A stretch of 64,000 nucleotides of DNA, taken from assembly GCA_964424805.1 (NCBI GenBank), contig CAYRKH010000010.1:1-64000 (forward strand), written 5' to 3'. Below the pieces are notes generated by a model. The model was not told the DNA's origin. It ran no database searches and saw nothing but the letters and a program-made list of their open reading frames with translations. This DNA comes from IDS-8 sp964424805 (lineage in GTDB: Bacteria; Pseudomonadota; Gammaproteobacteria; Steroidobacterales; Woeseiaceae). Position numbers and translations under genes: made by a program. This document shows, in pieces, positions 8,299 through 17,238 of the stretch. How positions within the stretch are numbered: position 1 is the stretch's first letter; every line of letters starts with the position of its first letter.

Positions 8299-10122
8299 TC
8301 AAAGGCCGTACATCACCGGCAGCACCAGCGACAGGCCGATCCACATGATGAGCTGCAGCGGCACACCGACCCGCAGGAAGTCGGAGACCCGGTAACCGCC
8401 GGCACTCATCACCATCAGGTTGGTCTGGTAGCCGATCGGCAGCATGTAGCTCATGTTGGCGGCGAACAGCAGGCCCAGCACGAAGGGCTCGACAGGCGCG
8501 CCGAGCTCGCGGGCGATGCTCATCGCGATGGGCGTGCCGAGCACGCCAACGGCGTTGTTCGTCACGACCTCCGTCAGCATCGCCATGATGAGGATGAAGC
8601 CGGAGAGGATGACGGCGACCGGCAGGTCGCCGGCCAGCGCAACGTAGGCCGATGCAATGTAGCCGGCGGCGCCGGTGGCCATCAGCGCGAGCCCGAGCGC
8701 GAGGCTCGCAACGACGACCATGATGATCCGGAAATCCAGGGCGTTGACGACGTCGCGCCAGGTCATGCAATGCGTAACGATCATCAGCAGCACGCCCACC
8801 AGGGCCGTAAGCGAGATGCGAAGCGTGCCGAAGGCCGCCAACGCTACCACCCCGACCATGATGGCCGCCGCTATGCTCGCCTTGCCGGTGCGCGGGACGT
8901 GAAGCCGGCCGTCGAGCACGAGCAGCCGACCGCTCCGGTGCAGTCGCTCGAGCGAGCGCTGCTCCCCCTGCACCAGGATCACATCGCCGGTCGACAGCGT
9001 CACGCTGCCGAGGTCCTCCGGCGCCTGCCGGGCGGGCCTGCCGGGCTGGTGCACGGCCAGCGGGAGCAGGCCGTAGGTCGCCAGGTGCCGCGTTCCATCC
9101 AGCGTGTTGTTTTCCAGGACCGAGCCGCGGGTGACGACGATCTCGGCCAGTTGCTCCGTGCTACGCAAGCGGGTGTTCGCGTCTCCCGCGTCGGAACGGC
9201 CGGGGAGCAGGGTGGCGCCGAGCAGCCGCTCGTATTCCTTGAGCTTCTCGGGAGTATCGCTGACGTGCAGGAGATCGCCCGCCTTGATCGACGCGAACGG
9301 CAGCTTCATCAGCGTCAGGTCGCCGCGCGCGATCTTGGACACCTTCATCTGGCCGCCGGTGTGCGCGAGCAGGTCGCTCAAGGGCTTGCCGTCGGCGTAG
9401 GAGCCTTCTTCGACCCTGAGCCGGGAATCGAAGATGCGGGGTGAGATATCCGTCATCGGCGGCCGCCGGTCGGGCAGCAGCCTCGGCGCGACCAGCCACA
9501 GGTAGAGAATGGCGACGCCGCCGACGATGAACACGGGCTTCGCGAAGTCGAACATCTGCATCTCGGGCATCCCGAGGTCCGACGCGACCGAGAGCACCAG
9601 CAGGTTCGTCGCGGTGCCGATCGTGGTCGCCGAACCGCCTACGATCGTGGCGAACCCGATCGGCATCAGGACGCCCGAGGGCGGGATGCCGGACTGGATG
9701 CAGACGGCGACGAGCAGCGGCAGCATCAGGGCGACGACCGGGGTATTGTTGAGGAACATGCTGATGCCGGCGGTGGTCAGCATCGTCGCGAGGAGCGCGG
9801 CTTTGGGCCGTATTTTCCAGAGCCGCGCGAGGACGTGCCCGACCGGCAGCAGCGCACCGGTTCGCTCGAGGCCCTTTGCGAGGACGAGCAGGGCGGAGAT
9901 CGTGATCAGCGCTTCGTTGCCGAATCCCGCGACCACGTCGGCGGCTCGCAGGCGCGCACCGCCGAACTCTACCGGGAAGAACTCGAACCAGGCGAGGACG
10001 AAGAGCAGCACCGCGAGGCTCGAGGATTCGAGCGCCAGTTTCTCGCGGGTGAAGAGGAGGACCGCTGCGAAAGTGAGGATGATCGCGACTAGCGCGTGCG
10101 GGCTCGGCAGATCAGGGACCAC
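8299..10122 (-). CDS. SLC13/DASS-family permease with TrkA-C (RCK) insert
   Basis: A 607-residue membrane protein starting at a GTG. Residues 1-190 hold N-terminal helices with the NNTPVVALMLPL motif. A cytoplasmic middle of about 190 residues has two TrkA-C-like segments (around 215-300 and 305-390). C-terminal helices then include the second repeat motif EVVTNNAVGVLGTPIA. This architecture is that of Na+/sulfate or dicarboxylate symporters of the CitT/SLC13 type with RCK-C domains. The neighbouring sulfate ABC operon makes sulfate a reasonable substrate guess. It converges with the response-regulator gene, leaving a 52-base gap. Confidence 0.88.
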   Translation of the reverse strand: MVPDLPSPHALVAIILTFAAVLLFTREKLALESSSLAVLLFVLAWFEFFPVEFGGARLRAADVVAGFGNEALITISALLVLAKGLERTGALLPVGHVLARLWKIRPKAALLATMLTTAGISMFLNNTPVVALMLPLLVAVCIQSGIPPSGVLMPIGFATIVGGSATTIGTATNLLVLSVASDLGMPEMQMFDFAKPVFIVGGVAILYLWLVAPRLLPDRRPPMTDISPRIFDSRLRVEEGSYADGKPLSDLLAHTGGQMKVSKIARGDLTLMKLPFASIKAGDLLHVSDTPEKLKEYERLLGATLLPGRSDAGDANTRLRSTEQLAEIVVTRGSVLENNTLDGTRHLATYGLLPLAVHQPGRPARQAPEDLGSVTLSTGDVILVQGEQRSLERLHRSGRLLVLDGRLHVPRTGKASIAAAIMVGVVALAAFGTLRISLTALVGVLLMIVTHCMTWRDVVNALDFRIIMVVVASLALGLALMATGAAGYIASAYVALAGDLPVAVILSGFILIMAMLTEVVTNNAVGVLGTPIAMSIARELGAPVEPFVLGLLFAANMSYMLPIGYQTNLMVMSAGGYRVSDFLRVGVPLQLIMWIGLSLVLPVMYGL

Positions 10123-10477
10123 TCGTCGGACTCCGCGGTCTTGTCCCCACCGGGGCGGATGCGCGCAATCCTAGCAAAGTCGGTCGGGGAACCGCGGACG
10201 CGACGTTTTGTAAGGTTTCAATGCTGCGGAAAAAATTGCCACGGCCCCTCCTGGACTGTCGCCGTTCGGCAACACTTGAAGGGCATCCGCGACGTACCCA
10301 TGTCCGCACGGCCTCCGCTCATGAGCCTTGTTTTTACGGGGAAGACGGGAATTTTTACTGAAATGAGTGGGCCGGGCCGGGTACGAGGCCGAAACGGGCG
10401 CCGCGGCGACAGCGCCGCGAGCCTGGTCGCCGACTGGCATAGAGGTTGCAGCATCTGGATTCGACACCATATCGACT
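10123..10477. other. Long non-coding stretch upstream of the RNA candidate
   Basis: No convincing coding frame, tRNA or recognised riboswitch is visible. The short frames here lack ribosome sites and have random composition. The part nearest 10122 is the promoter side of the SLC13 gene. A stretch GGATTCGAC at 10457-10465 resembles a tmRNA 5' signature, but no matching 3' tRNA-like end follows. Confidence 0.4.
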
Positions 10478-10564
10478 TGCCGTTGGAAGGTTGTCGTCAC
10501 GACATTCCTATCCCCCGCCTTTCAACGGTTGCTTGGAGCCCGGCTTATGACCGGGCTCTTTTTT
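10478..10564 (+). ncRNA. Candidate structured small RNA or leader with nested hairpins
   Basis: Bases 10480-10490 (CCGTTGGAAGG) pair over 11 positions, with one G-U, with 10518-10528 (CCTTTCAACGG). Between them TGTCG at 10492-10496 pairs with CGACA at 10500-10504. A terminator hairpin with a T-run follows at 10536-10564. The serial hairpins ending in an intrinsic terminator, in a stretch without genes, point to the 3' end of a small RNA. The 5' end is not defined and no Rfam family is recognised. Confidence 0.35.
10536..10564 (+). terminator. Strong intrinsic terminator
   Basis: An 8-bp GC-rich stem GAGCCCGG (10536-10543) pairs with CCGGGCTC (10551-10558) around a 7-base loop and is followed by six T (10559-10564). 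It is oriented for the + strand, where no upstream gene exists within 400 bases. It therefore terminates either a small RNA or a premature transcript of the M28 gene. Confidence 0.8.
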
Positions 10565-10730
10565 GTCTCGAGGAAGGGCGGCCGGGCCACTGAACGCGTA
10601 AGGCCGGCGGCGCTGCTACAGCGCGGCCAGGGATCCACGTCAACCGGACGCTTGCAGCTCGTCGGCCGCTTTCGCGGCGCGGGGTCGACCTGTGTTAGCC
10701 TTCGGCTTCCGAGACCGCGCGAGACCTACA

Positions 10731-12500
10731 GTGAACTACCCGAGACTGCTCATCCTTGGCTCCCTGTGCTCCTTTGCTTTGGCCGCCTGCGGGGGCGGAG
10801 AGGCACCTTCCGAGCCGGCCGCTTCCGGGCCGGCAGCATCGTCCGCCCGGGAGCAGGGCGGAACGACCGTCGCCGTCGAAGGTAATCCGGCGGCCGAACG
10901 GGCGGCGACCGAAATCACCGCCGACTACCTGCGCCGGCACATCGTCGAGCTGTCGGACGACCGGTACGGCGGCCGCGGCCCGGGCAGCGAAGGCGACCGG
11001 ATGGCGCGGGCTTACCTCATCGAGGAACTGCAGCAGCTCGGTCTCGAGCCGGCCGCGGAAGACGGCGACTGGCAGCAGGAGTTCACGCTCGTCGGCGTGA
11101 CCACCGACCAGCCGCCGCAGTGGACCTTCACGAACGGCGAAGAGGAGCTGGTGCTGGATCAATGGGACGAGTTCATTGCCTCCAGCGGCGTGCAGTCCGA
11201 ACGCGCGGCAATCGAGGGTGCGGAGCTCGTATTCGTCGGGTACGGCATCCAGGCGCCGGAGTACGACTGGGACGACTACGCCGGGGTCGACGTGACCGGC
11301 AAGGTCGTGCTGATCATGAACAGCGATCCTTCCTGGGATCCGGACCTCTTCGGCGGCGAAACCCGCCTGTGGTATGGCCGCTGGGACTACAAGTACCTCA
11401 CCGCGGCGAAAAACGGCGCGGCCGGGGCGATCATCATCCATACCACGCCGTCCGCCGGCTACCCGTTCCAGGTCGTGCAGACGTCGTGGACCGGCGAGCA
11501 GTTCGAGCTGCCCGCGGGCGACGAGCCGCGCTCGCAGGTAGAAGCCTGGGTGACCGAGGACGCGGCGCGGGCGCTGGCAGCGCTCGGCGGCCAGGGCCTC
11601 GACGAGCTGCGGGCCGAGGCGGACAACCGCGATTTCCAGGCGGTGCCGCTGGGCGTGACGACCTCTATCGCCATGGACGTGGCGATCGAGCGCACGGAGA
11701 CCGCCAACGTGCTCGGGCTCATTCCCGGCAGCGATCCGGACCTGGCCGACGAGGTCGTCATCTATACGGCACACCACGATCACCTGGGAATCGCTACGCC
11801 GGACGAGACGGGTGACGACATCTACAACGGCGCGATGGACAACGCCTCCGGCGTGGCGCAGATCCTCGCGATCGGCAAAGCCATCCAGGCACTGCCGGAA
11901 GCGCCCCGGCGCTCCATACTGCTGGCCTTCGTGGGCGCCGAGGAGCAGGGCCTGCTCGGCTCCAAGTACTACGCCGAGCACCCGACGTTCCCCCCCGGCA
12001 AGATTGCAGCCAACCTGAACTACGACGGCGGCAACATCTGGGGTCATACGCACGACGTGACCTTCATCGGCCTCGGCAAGTCGACGATCGACGAGATCGT
12101 GGAAGCGGTCGCAGAAGAGCAGGGGCGGGTCGTGAAGCCGGACCAGTTCGCCGATCGCGGTTACTTCTACCGTTCCGACCAGTTCAGCTTCGCGAAAATC
12201 GGCGTGCCGGCGATGTACCTCGACACCGGCACCGACTTCGTGGACCGTCCAGAAGGCTGGGGCGCGGAGCAGGTGAATCATTACACCAACGTCAACTACC
12301 ACCAGCCCAGTGATGAATACTCCGATAGCTGGAATTTCGACGGCATGATCTCGGATGCGCTGCTCGGCTATTGGACCGGGCTTGCGATCGCCAATGCCGA
12401 CGAGATGCCGAGCTGGTATGAAGGCGACGAATTCGAGGCCGCGCGCCTCGAAGCGCTGCAGGCGGTGGAGAAAACCGGAACCGGCAACGGCGGGGAATAG
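10731..12500 (+). CDS. M28-family zinc peptidase lipoprotein
   Basis: A 589-residue secreted lipoprotein if read from GTG 10731 (signal ending SFALAAC, Cys20). An in-frame GTG at 10692 would add 13 residues before the signal. A protease-associated-type insert spans roughly residues 130-310. The M28 zinc site is intact: TAHHDH (near 348), MDNASG, AEEQG, LNYDGG and a final NYHQPSDE. Family members are co-catalytic dizinc aminopeptidases. The lipobox indicates membrane anchoring and periplasmic or surface peptide degradation. The T-run hairpin upstream could attenuate it. Confidence 0.9.
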   Translation: MNYPRLLILGSLCSFALAACGGGEAPSEPAASGPAASSAREQGGTTVAVEGNPAAERAATEITADYLRRHIVELSDDRYGGRGPGSEGDRMARAYLIEELQQLGLEPAAEDGDWQQEFTLVGVTTDQPPQWTFTNGEEELVLDQWDEFIASSGVQSERAAIEGAELVFVGYGIQAPEYDWDDYAGVDVTGKVVLIMNSDPSWDPDLFGGETRLWYGRWDYKYLTAAKNGAAGAIIIHTTPSAGYPFQVVQTSWTGEQFELPAGDEPRSQVEAWVTEDAARALAALGGQGLDELRAEADNRDFQAVPLGVTTSIAMDVAIERTETANVLGLIPGSDPDLADEVVIYTAHHDHLGIATPDETGDDIYNGAMDNASGVAQILAIGKAIQALPEAPRRSILLAFVGAEEQGLLGSKYYAEHPTFPPGKIAANLNYDGGNIWGHTHDVTFIGLGKSTIDEIVEAVAEEQGRVVKPDQFADRGYFYRSDQFSFAKIGVPAMYLDTGTDFVDRPEGWGAEQVNHYTNVNYHQPSDEYSDSWNFDGMISDALLGYWTGLAIANADEMPSWYEGDEFEAARLEALQAVEKTGTGNGGE

Positions 12501-12529
12501 GGACCGCGGGCGCGCGATGCTCCCGCCGC

Positions 12530-13846
12530 CTATGGGAGTCTCGCGCGGCGTCGCCGCTGGAATCCGGCAAGCCAGTACAGGCCGAACCCGACCACCAGCA
12601 GGAAACCCGTCACCTGCCACGAGTACAGGGTCGAATTGGACGCGATCCAGATGCAAAGACCCAGTGCTACCCCGGGAACGATATAGCCGCCTTGCAACCG
12701 AAAGGCGCGCGCGCGTGCGCCGGCGTCGGCTTTGCGACGAATGACGGGCAAGGCGAGGATGCAGAGCACGTAGACGATCAGCCGCGTCAGCGAACTCGCG
12801 GCTGCCAGCCACAGGAATGAGCCCGAGAGGGCGAATCCCGTCGCCAGCAGGCCGAGGAACAGGATCGAATTGCCGGGCGTGCGGAAGCGCGCGTGCACGC
12901 GGCCGAACCAGTCGGGCAGCAGGCGCCGTTCGGCGAGAGCGAACGTGAGGCGCGGCACCGTCAGCATGTTGCTCGCGAGATTGCCGCCGATCGAGAACAC
13001 GGCGGTCGCGGTGATCACCGCGGCGCCGACCGGCCCGGCCAGCTCCCGGCCGAGATCGACCAGGGTGAGATTGCCGTTGCCGCTCGCCGGCAGCACGGCG
13101 ATGTAAACGAGCACGATCAGGAAATACAGCAAGCCGGTCGCCGCGACGGTCGTGACCAGTGCCCGCGGCAGGTCGCGCCGTGGCCGGCTCGATTCACCGG
13201 CGATGATCGTCGCCGCTTCGAAGCCGACGTAGGCATAGATCAACAGCTGCGTGGTTTCGCCGAGATCCGTGATGTGCGGGAGGTTCGTCGTGGAGAACAG
13301 TTCACCGCTGACGTAGGGCAGCCCGAGAAGGATCAGCAGCAACAGCGGCAGGATCTTGAGGAACGTGAACACGCCAACGGTACGCACGCCGTCCCGGACG
13401 CCGACGTAGTTTGCGACCGTCAATGCCCCGCCGACGATGATTATGGCGGCGGCACGGCCGGGCCCGCCTGACAGCGGCGCCCAGGCGCTGCCGAGATAGG
13501 TGACCAGCACCGTGGTATTGGCGGCAAAGGCGGTCATGCGGCTGACGAAGTAGATCCAGCCCGTGCTGAAGCCGGTAAGCGGCCCGAACGCCTCGGTCGT
13601 GTAGAGGACCGGACCGCCGGTGTCGCGAAAATAGCTCGCGAGCTCGGAGTAGGTCAGTACGACGGTGATGACGAGCAGGCCGCAACCCAGGAACAGCCAG
13701 GGGCTGAGAACGCCCGCCCGTGCGGCGATCTCGGCCGGCAGCGCGAAAATGCCGGCGCCGACGACGGAGTTCAGGACGATCAGCGCGGCGCCGACCAGCC
13801 CAATGCCGCGAATGAGACCCTCGCGGCCCGGGATCTTTCCCTGCAT
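12530..13846 (-). CDS. APC-family amino acid permease
   Basis: A 438-residue, roughly 12-helix permease. The chosen ATG at 13846 is preceded on its strand by GGGGGAA; the longer upstream frame is not protein-like. It shows the APC helix 1 signature VLNSVVGAGIFALP and helix 6 YAYVGFEAATIIAGE, which bind substrate amino or carboxyl groups in this family. Substrate cannot be assigned. It is divergent from the oligopeptidase B gene across a 144-base gap, a sensible pairing of peptide hydrolysis with amino acid uptake. Confidence 0.9.
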   Translation of the reverse strand: MQGKIPGREGLIRGIGLVGAALIVLNSVVGAGIFALPAEIAARAGVLSPWLFLGCGLLVITVVLTYSELASYFRDTGGPVLYTTEAFGPLTGFSTGWIYFVSRMTAFAANTTVLVTYLGSAWAPLSGGPGRAAAIIIVGGALTVANYVGVRDGVRTVGVFTFLKILPLLLLILLGLPYVSGELFSTTNLPHITDLGETTQLLIYAYVGFEAATIIAGESSRPRRDLPRALVTTVAATGLLYFLIVLVYIAVLPASGNGNLTLVDLGRELAGPVGAAVITATAVFSIGGNLASNMLTVPRLTFALAERRLLPDWFGRVHARFRTPGNSILFLGLLATGFALSGSFLWLAAASSLTRLIVYVLCILALPVIRRKADAGARARAFRLQGGYIVPGVALGLCIWIASNSTLYSWQVTGFLLVVGFGLYWLAGFQRRRRARLP

Positions 13847-13990
13847 CGCGTTCCCCCGAAGATGCTGGTCTGCGAGTAAAACACATACCGCGCCGGCAGC
13901 GACAGTTACGGCCCAGGCCGGGAAACAGGAGTGACGGATGCAGCCGGACCGACCATAATGCCGGGTCGATCCGCACCCCGGCCGCAAACG

Positions 13991-16096
13991 ATGATGAAGC
14001 GCCTGTTGATACCGCTTGCCACTACTCTTGCCTTACTGACTGCGTGTACGGAGAAAATGCCTGTAGCTCCCACCCCGGAAAAGAAACCGCACAAACTCGA
14101 GATCCACGGCGACGTTCGTGTCGATGACTACTACTGGCTGCGTGAACGGGACAATCCCGAGGTCATCGAGTACCTCGAGTCGGAAAACGCCTACACCGAC
14201 GAGGTCATGGCGCCGCTGAAGGGTTTGCAGCGCCGGCTGCTCGCGGAGCTGAAATCCCGCATCAGGCAGGACGATGTCTCGGTGCCGTACCGCGACGGCG
14301 ATTACTGGTACTACTATCGTTACGAGGCGGGGCAGGATTACCCGATCTACTGCCGCAGGAAGGGGGCGCTGGACGCGCCGGAGGAAGTTCTCCTGGACGT
14401 CAACGTCGGTGCAGGCGATCACGAGTACTACGCCGTGCGCGGCTTCGCCGTTAGCCCGGATCACCGGAAAGCCGTCTACGGCGTGGATACCGAGGGACGG
14501 CGGTTCTACACCTTGTATTTCCTGGATCTCGAAACCGGCAAGCTGCTGCCCGACCGGATCGAGAACGTAACCGCCAACGTGGAATGGGCGAACGACAGCC
14601 GGACGCTGCTTTACGCAAGGCAGGACCCCGATACGCTGCGCATGCACCGGATTTATCGCCACGTGCTCGGTTCGCCGGACGATACGCTGGTGTACCAGGA
14701 GAACGACGAAGCCAACTCGGTCTGGGTCGAAAAATCGCTGTCGGGCAAGTACCTGTACCTGACGAGCGCCGAGACCGTGTCCACCGAGGTGCGCTACCTG
14801 CCGGCAGACGACCCTGGACAGGAGCCGAGGCTGTTCCTCCCCCGTTCCGGTGAACACGAGTATTACGTCACCGACGGGGGCGATCGCTTCTACATACTGA
14901 CCAACGATGGTGCCCTGAACTTCAGGATCATGGAGGCGCCGCTGGCCGATACCTCGCGTGAGGCCTGGAAGGTCGTCGTGCCGCACCGCGGAGACGTGCT
15001 GGTCGAGGGCTTCGACGCGCTGAAGGGGCACCTCGTGATCAGTACGATGCAGGACGGCTTGTCCCGGCTCGAGGTTCTGGATCGTGCGTCCGGCGAGCTC
15101 TCCCCGATCGAGTTTGCCGAGCCGGTGTACACCGCGTACACGGATGATAACTACGTGTACGACACGAGCACGATTCGCTACGTCTACGAGTCCATGACGA
15201 CGCCGGAGTCCACCTACGACTTCGATCTGCTGAGCCGGGAACACGAACTCGTGCACGAAGAGGAGATCCCGGGCGGATTCGATCGCGCCAACTACCGCTC
15301 GGAGCGGGTGTACGCCACGGCGCGGGACGGCACGTCCATTCCCGTGTCCATGGTGTACCGGGTCGGTATGGAGAAAAACGGGCGGACTCCGCTCCTGCAG
15401 TACGGCTATGGTTCCTACGGCGCCACGATCGACCCGGATTTCGATTCGGACCTGCTCAGCCTGCTCGACCGCGGTTTCATTTTTGCCATCGCCCACATCC
15501 GCGGCGGCTCGCTGATGGGTCGCGACTGGTATTACGCCGGAAGGCAGCTGAACAAGATGAACACCTTCACGGACTTCATCGATACCAGCCGCTTCCTCAT
15601 CGAAGAAGGTTACACGTCCGCGGAGCATCTTTACGCTCAGGGCGGCAGTGCCGGTGGGCTGCTGATGGGTGCCGTCATGAACATGGCGCCGCAGCTTTAT
15701 CGGGGGGTGGCAGCACACGTCCCCTTCGTCGACGTGGTGACCACCATGCTCGACTCCAGCATTCCGCTGACCACCTTCGAGTTCGACGAATGGGGCAACC
15801 CGCGGGACAAGCAGTTCTACGATTACATGCTGACCTACTCGCCGTACGACAACGTGAGGGCGCAGGCCTATCCCAACCTGCTGGTCACTACCTCGCTGAA
15901 CGATTCCCAGGTGCAATACTGGGAACCCGCAAAATGGGTAGCGAAGCTGCGCGAATACAAGACCGACAACAACCTGCTGCTGCTCAAAACCAACATGCAG
16001 GCAGGCCACAGCGGAAAAACAGGCCGCTTCCAAAGCCTGGAGGACACCGTACTAGAGTACTCGTTCTTCCTGCACCTCGAAGGCATCCTGGAGTAA
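13991..16096 (+). CDS. ptrB: Oligopeptidase B-like S9 serine peptidase, lipoprotein
   Basis: A 701-residue prolyl-oligopeptidase-fold enzyme. The N-terminus has a lipoprotein-like signal ending LALLTAC, unlike cytoplasmic E. coli PtrB. The early VRVDDYYWLRERDNPEV motif is characteristic, the beta-propeller spans about 90-430, and the hydrolase domain follows. The catalytic triad is visible: Ser553 in GGSAGG, Asp638 in LNDSQVQY and His673 in AGHSGKTG. The family cleaves short peptides, often after basic residues. The TAA stop lies inside the first copy of the GGTGTCAGG repeat cluster. ATG 13994 is an equivalent start. Confidence 0.92.
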   Translation: MMKRLLIPLATTLALLTACTEKMPVAPTPEKKPHKLEIHGDVRVDDYYWLRERDNPEVIEYLESENAYTDEVMAPLKGLQRRLLAELKSRIRQDDVSVPYRDGDYWYYYRYEAGQDYPIYCRRKGALDAPEEVLLDVNVGAGDHEYYAVRGFAVSPDHRKAVYGVDTEGRRFYTLYFLDLETGKLLPDRIENVTANVEWANDSRTLLYARQDPDTLRMHRIYRHVLGSPDDTLVYQENDEANSVWVEKSLSGKYLYLTSAETVSTEVRYLPADDPGQEPRLFLPRSGEHEYYVTDGGDRFYILTNDGALNFRIMEAPLADTSREAWKVVVPHRGDVLVEGFDALKGHLVISTMQDGLSRLEVLDRASGELSPIEFAEPVYTAYTDDNYVYDTSTIRYVYESMTTPESTYDFDLLSREHELVHEEEIPGGFDRANYRSERVYATARDGTSIPVSMVYRVGMEKNGRTPLLQYGYGSYGATIDPDFDSDLLSLLDRGFIFAIAHIRGGSLMGRDWYYAGRQLNKMNTFTDFIDTSRFLIEEGYTSAEHLYAQGGSAGGLLMGAVMNMAPQLYRGVAAHVPFVDVVTTMLDSSIPLTTFEFDEWGNPRDKQFYDYMLTYSPYDNVRAQAYPNLLVTTSLNDSQVQYWEPAKWVAKLREYKTDNNLLLLKTNMQAGHSGKTGRFQSLEDTVLEYSFFLHLEGILE

Positions 16097-16244
16097 AAGG
16101 TGTCAGGTTTATTTATTTTCAAGTAAAAGGTGTCAGGTTTATTTTCTCTAAAAGGTGTCAGGTTTATTTTCTTCTAAGGGGTAGCAAGCAAATAAACCTG
16201 ACACCTTTTTATGACACCTTTTTAAATAAACCTGACACCTTTTT
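16095..16244. repeat. Cluster of AAAAGGTGTCAGGTTTATTT repeats, three direct and two inverted
   Basis: Direct copies of AAAAGGTGTCAGGTTTATTT lie at 16095-16114, 16125-16144 and 16150-16169. Inverted copies (AAATAAACCTGACACC plus a T-run) lie at 16190-16210 and 16224-16244, with a partial TGACACCTTTTT at 16212-16223. Transcripts from either side can fold a stem of about 20 bp ending in T-rich DNA, so the block can act as a bidirectional terminator for the two convergent genes. It is AT-rich against a GC-rich background. Both flanking stop codons are formed by repeat bases. Confidence 0.9.
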
Positions 16245-17163
16245 AGGCCGGGCGCAGGATGAGCACGTCGCAGGGGAGGTGGTCGAGCACTCGTTCGGCT
16301 GTGCGGCCGATGCGGTTGCTGGAGGCGCGGCCGCGCGCCAGTGCGCCCATGAGCACGACGTCGGCGTTCCAGTCGCGGGCGACGTAAGGCAGGACCTCGA
16401 TCGGGCTGCCGGGGAGCTGGTGGGTGCGGGCCGGCTCGATCCCGTGCTTGCCGGCCAGCGCATCCAGCCGTGCCCGATGTTCCTTTTCCATTTTTGCGCT
16501 GATTTCCTCGACGGACAGGCGGACCGGTTTGAAGTTGAGCTTGGCCGCGGCCCCGACTCCGCTTATCGGCTGGTAGGCGTGCAGCAGGTGCAGCTCGCCG
16601 CCGGTGCGGCCTGCAATTTCCTTCGCATGCTCGATGATCACACTGTCCAGGACGGCCTGCTCGTCGTCGCTGTGCATCGGGTCGACGGCGGCGACGAGGA
16701 CGGGCTTCGACGCGATCGGCCTCGGCTTGACCAGCCAGATCGGGAACGGGCAGTGCCGCATCAGCTGCCAGTCCGTATCGAGCAGGGTCGCCCGCGCCGC
16801 GCCGCTGTGGTATTGCGTCGCCTTCACCACAAAACGCGGCTGGCGGTCCAGCGCCACGTGCACGATGCCGTCGGCGATCGGCCGTTTGTCCAGGACACCC
16901 GTCGTAACGGGGACCCCGCGGTCGCGCGCGGGTTGCGCAAACTCCGCCAGCATCTCCTCCTGGGCGGCCCGTATTTGCGCGGCGATGTCCCGCGCTTCGT
17001 TCGACACGAAGAACATGTCGCTCAGCGCGCCCACGTCCGTGTCACATAGCAGAAGGTCCAGCGTGGATCCCGTCATTTCGGCAAGCCAGGCCCCGCGCTG
17101 GACCACGTCCCGCGGGCTGATGTCCGGCTCGACGACGGCCAATATCGTTGATTGCTTGTTCAT
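16243..17163 (-). CDS. Tandem universal stress protein
   Basis: A 306-residue protein made of two Usp domains in a row (about 1-145 and 150-305), like UspE. The first begins STILAVVEPD. The second ends with an ATP-binding type loop GALARGRASSNRIGRTAERV and then CDVLILRP. Such proteins are cytoplasmic and bind nucleotide or act in stress and energy sensing. The TAA stop comes from the adjoining repeat cluster, so the last residues (RPA) sit right at the repeat edge. It may be expressed alone or after the upstream TonB-C-like gene, 75 bases away. Confidence 0.9.
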   Translation of the reverse strand: MNKQSTILAVVEPDISPRDVVQRGAWLAEMTGSTLDLLLCDTDVGALSDMFFVSNEARDIAAQIRAAQEEMLAEFAQPARDRGVPVTTGVLDKRPIADGIVHVALDRQPRFVVKATQYHSGAARATLLDTDWQLMRHCPFPIWLVKPRPIASKPVLVAAVDPMHSDDEQAVLDSVIIEHAKEIAGRTGGELHLLHAYQPISGVGAAAKLNFKPVRLSVEEISAKMEKEHRARLDALAGKHGIEPARTHQLPGSPIEVLPYVARDWNADVVLMGALARGRASSNRIGRTAERVLDHLPCDVLILRPA

Positions 17164-17238
17164 GGCTCCATACTGCAGCGGCCTGATGACGCCGTCAATC
17201 GGCCGCCGGAAAGGCGAACGTGTCGGCAGTTACACGGG

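Noticed and set aside
10450..10470. GGATTCGAC resembling a tmRNA 5' end
   Set aside because: No tRNA-like 3' half, no tag-peptide frame and no CCA end follow within the needed distance; a coding gene begins at 10731.
10695..12812. 705-codon antisense frame over the M28 gene
   Set aside because: Composition is typical of the reverse complement of a GC-rich gene; no domain is recognisable.
14033..16033. 666-codon antisense frame over oligopeptidase B
   Set aside because: No signal or domain; the sense strand has the full catalytic triad.
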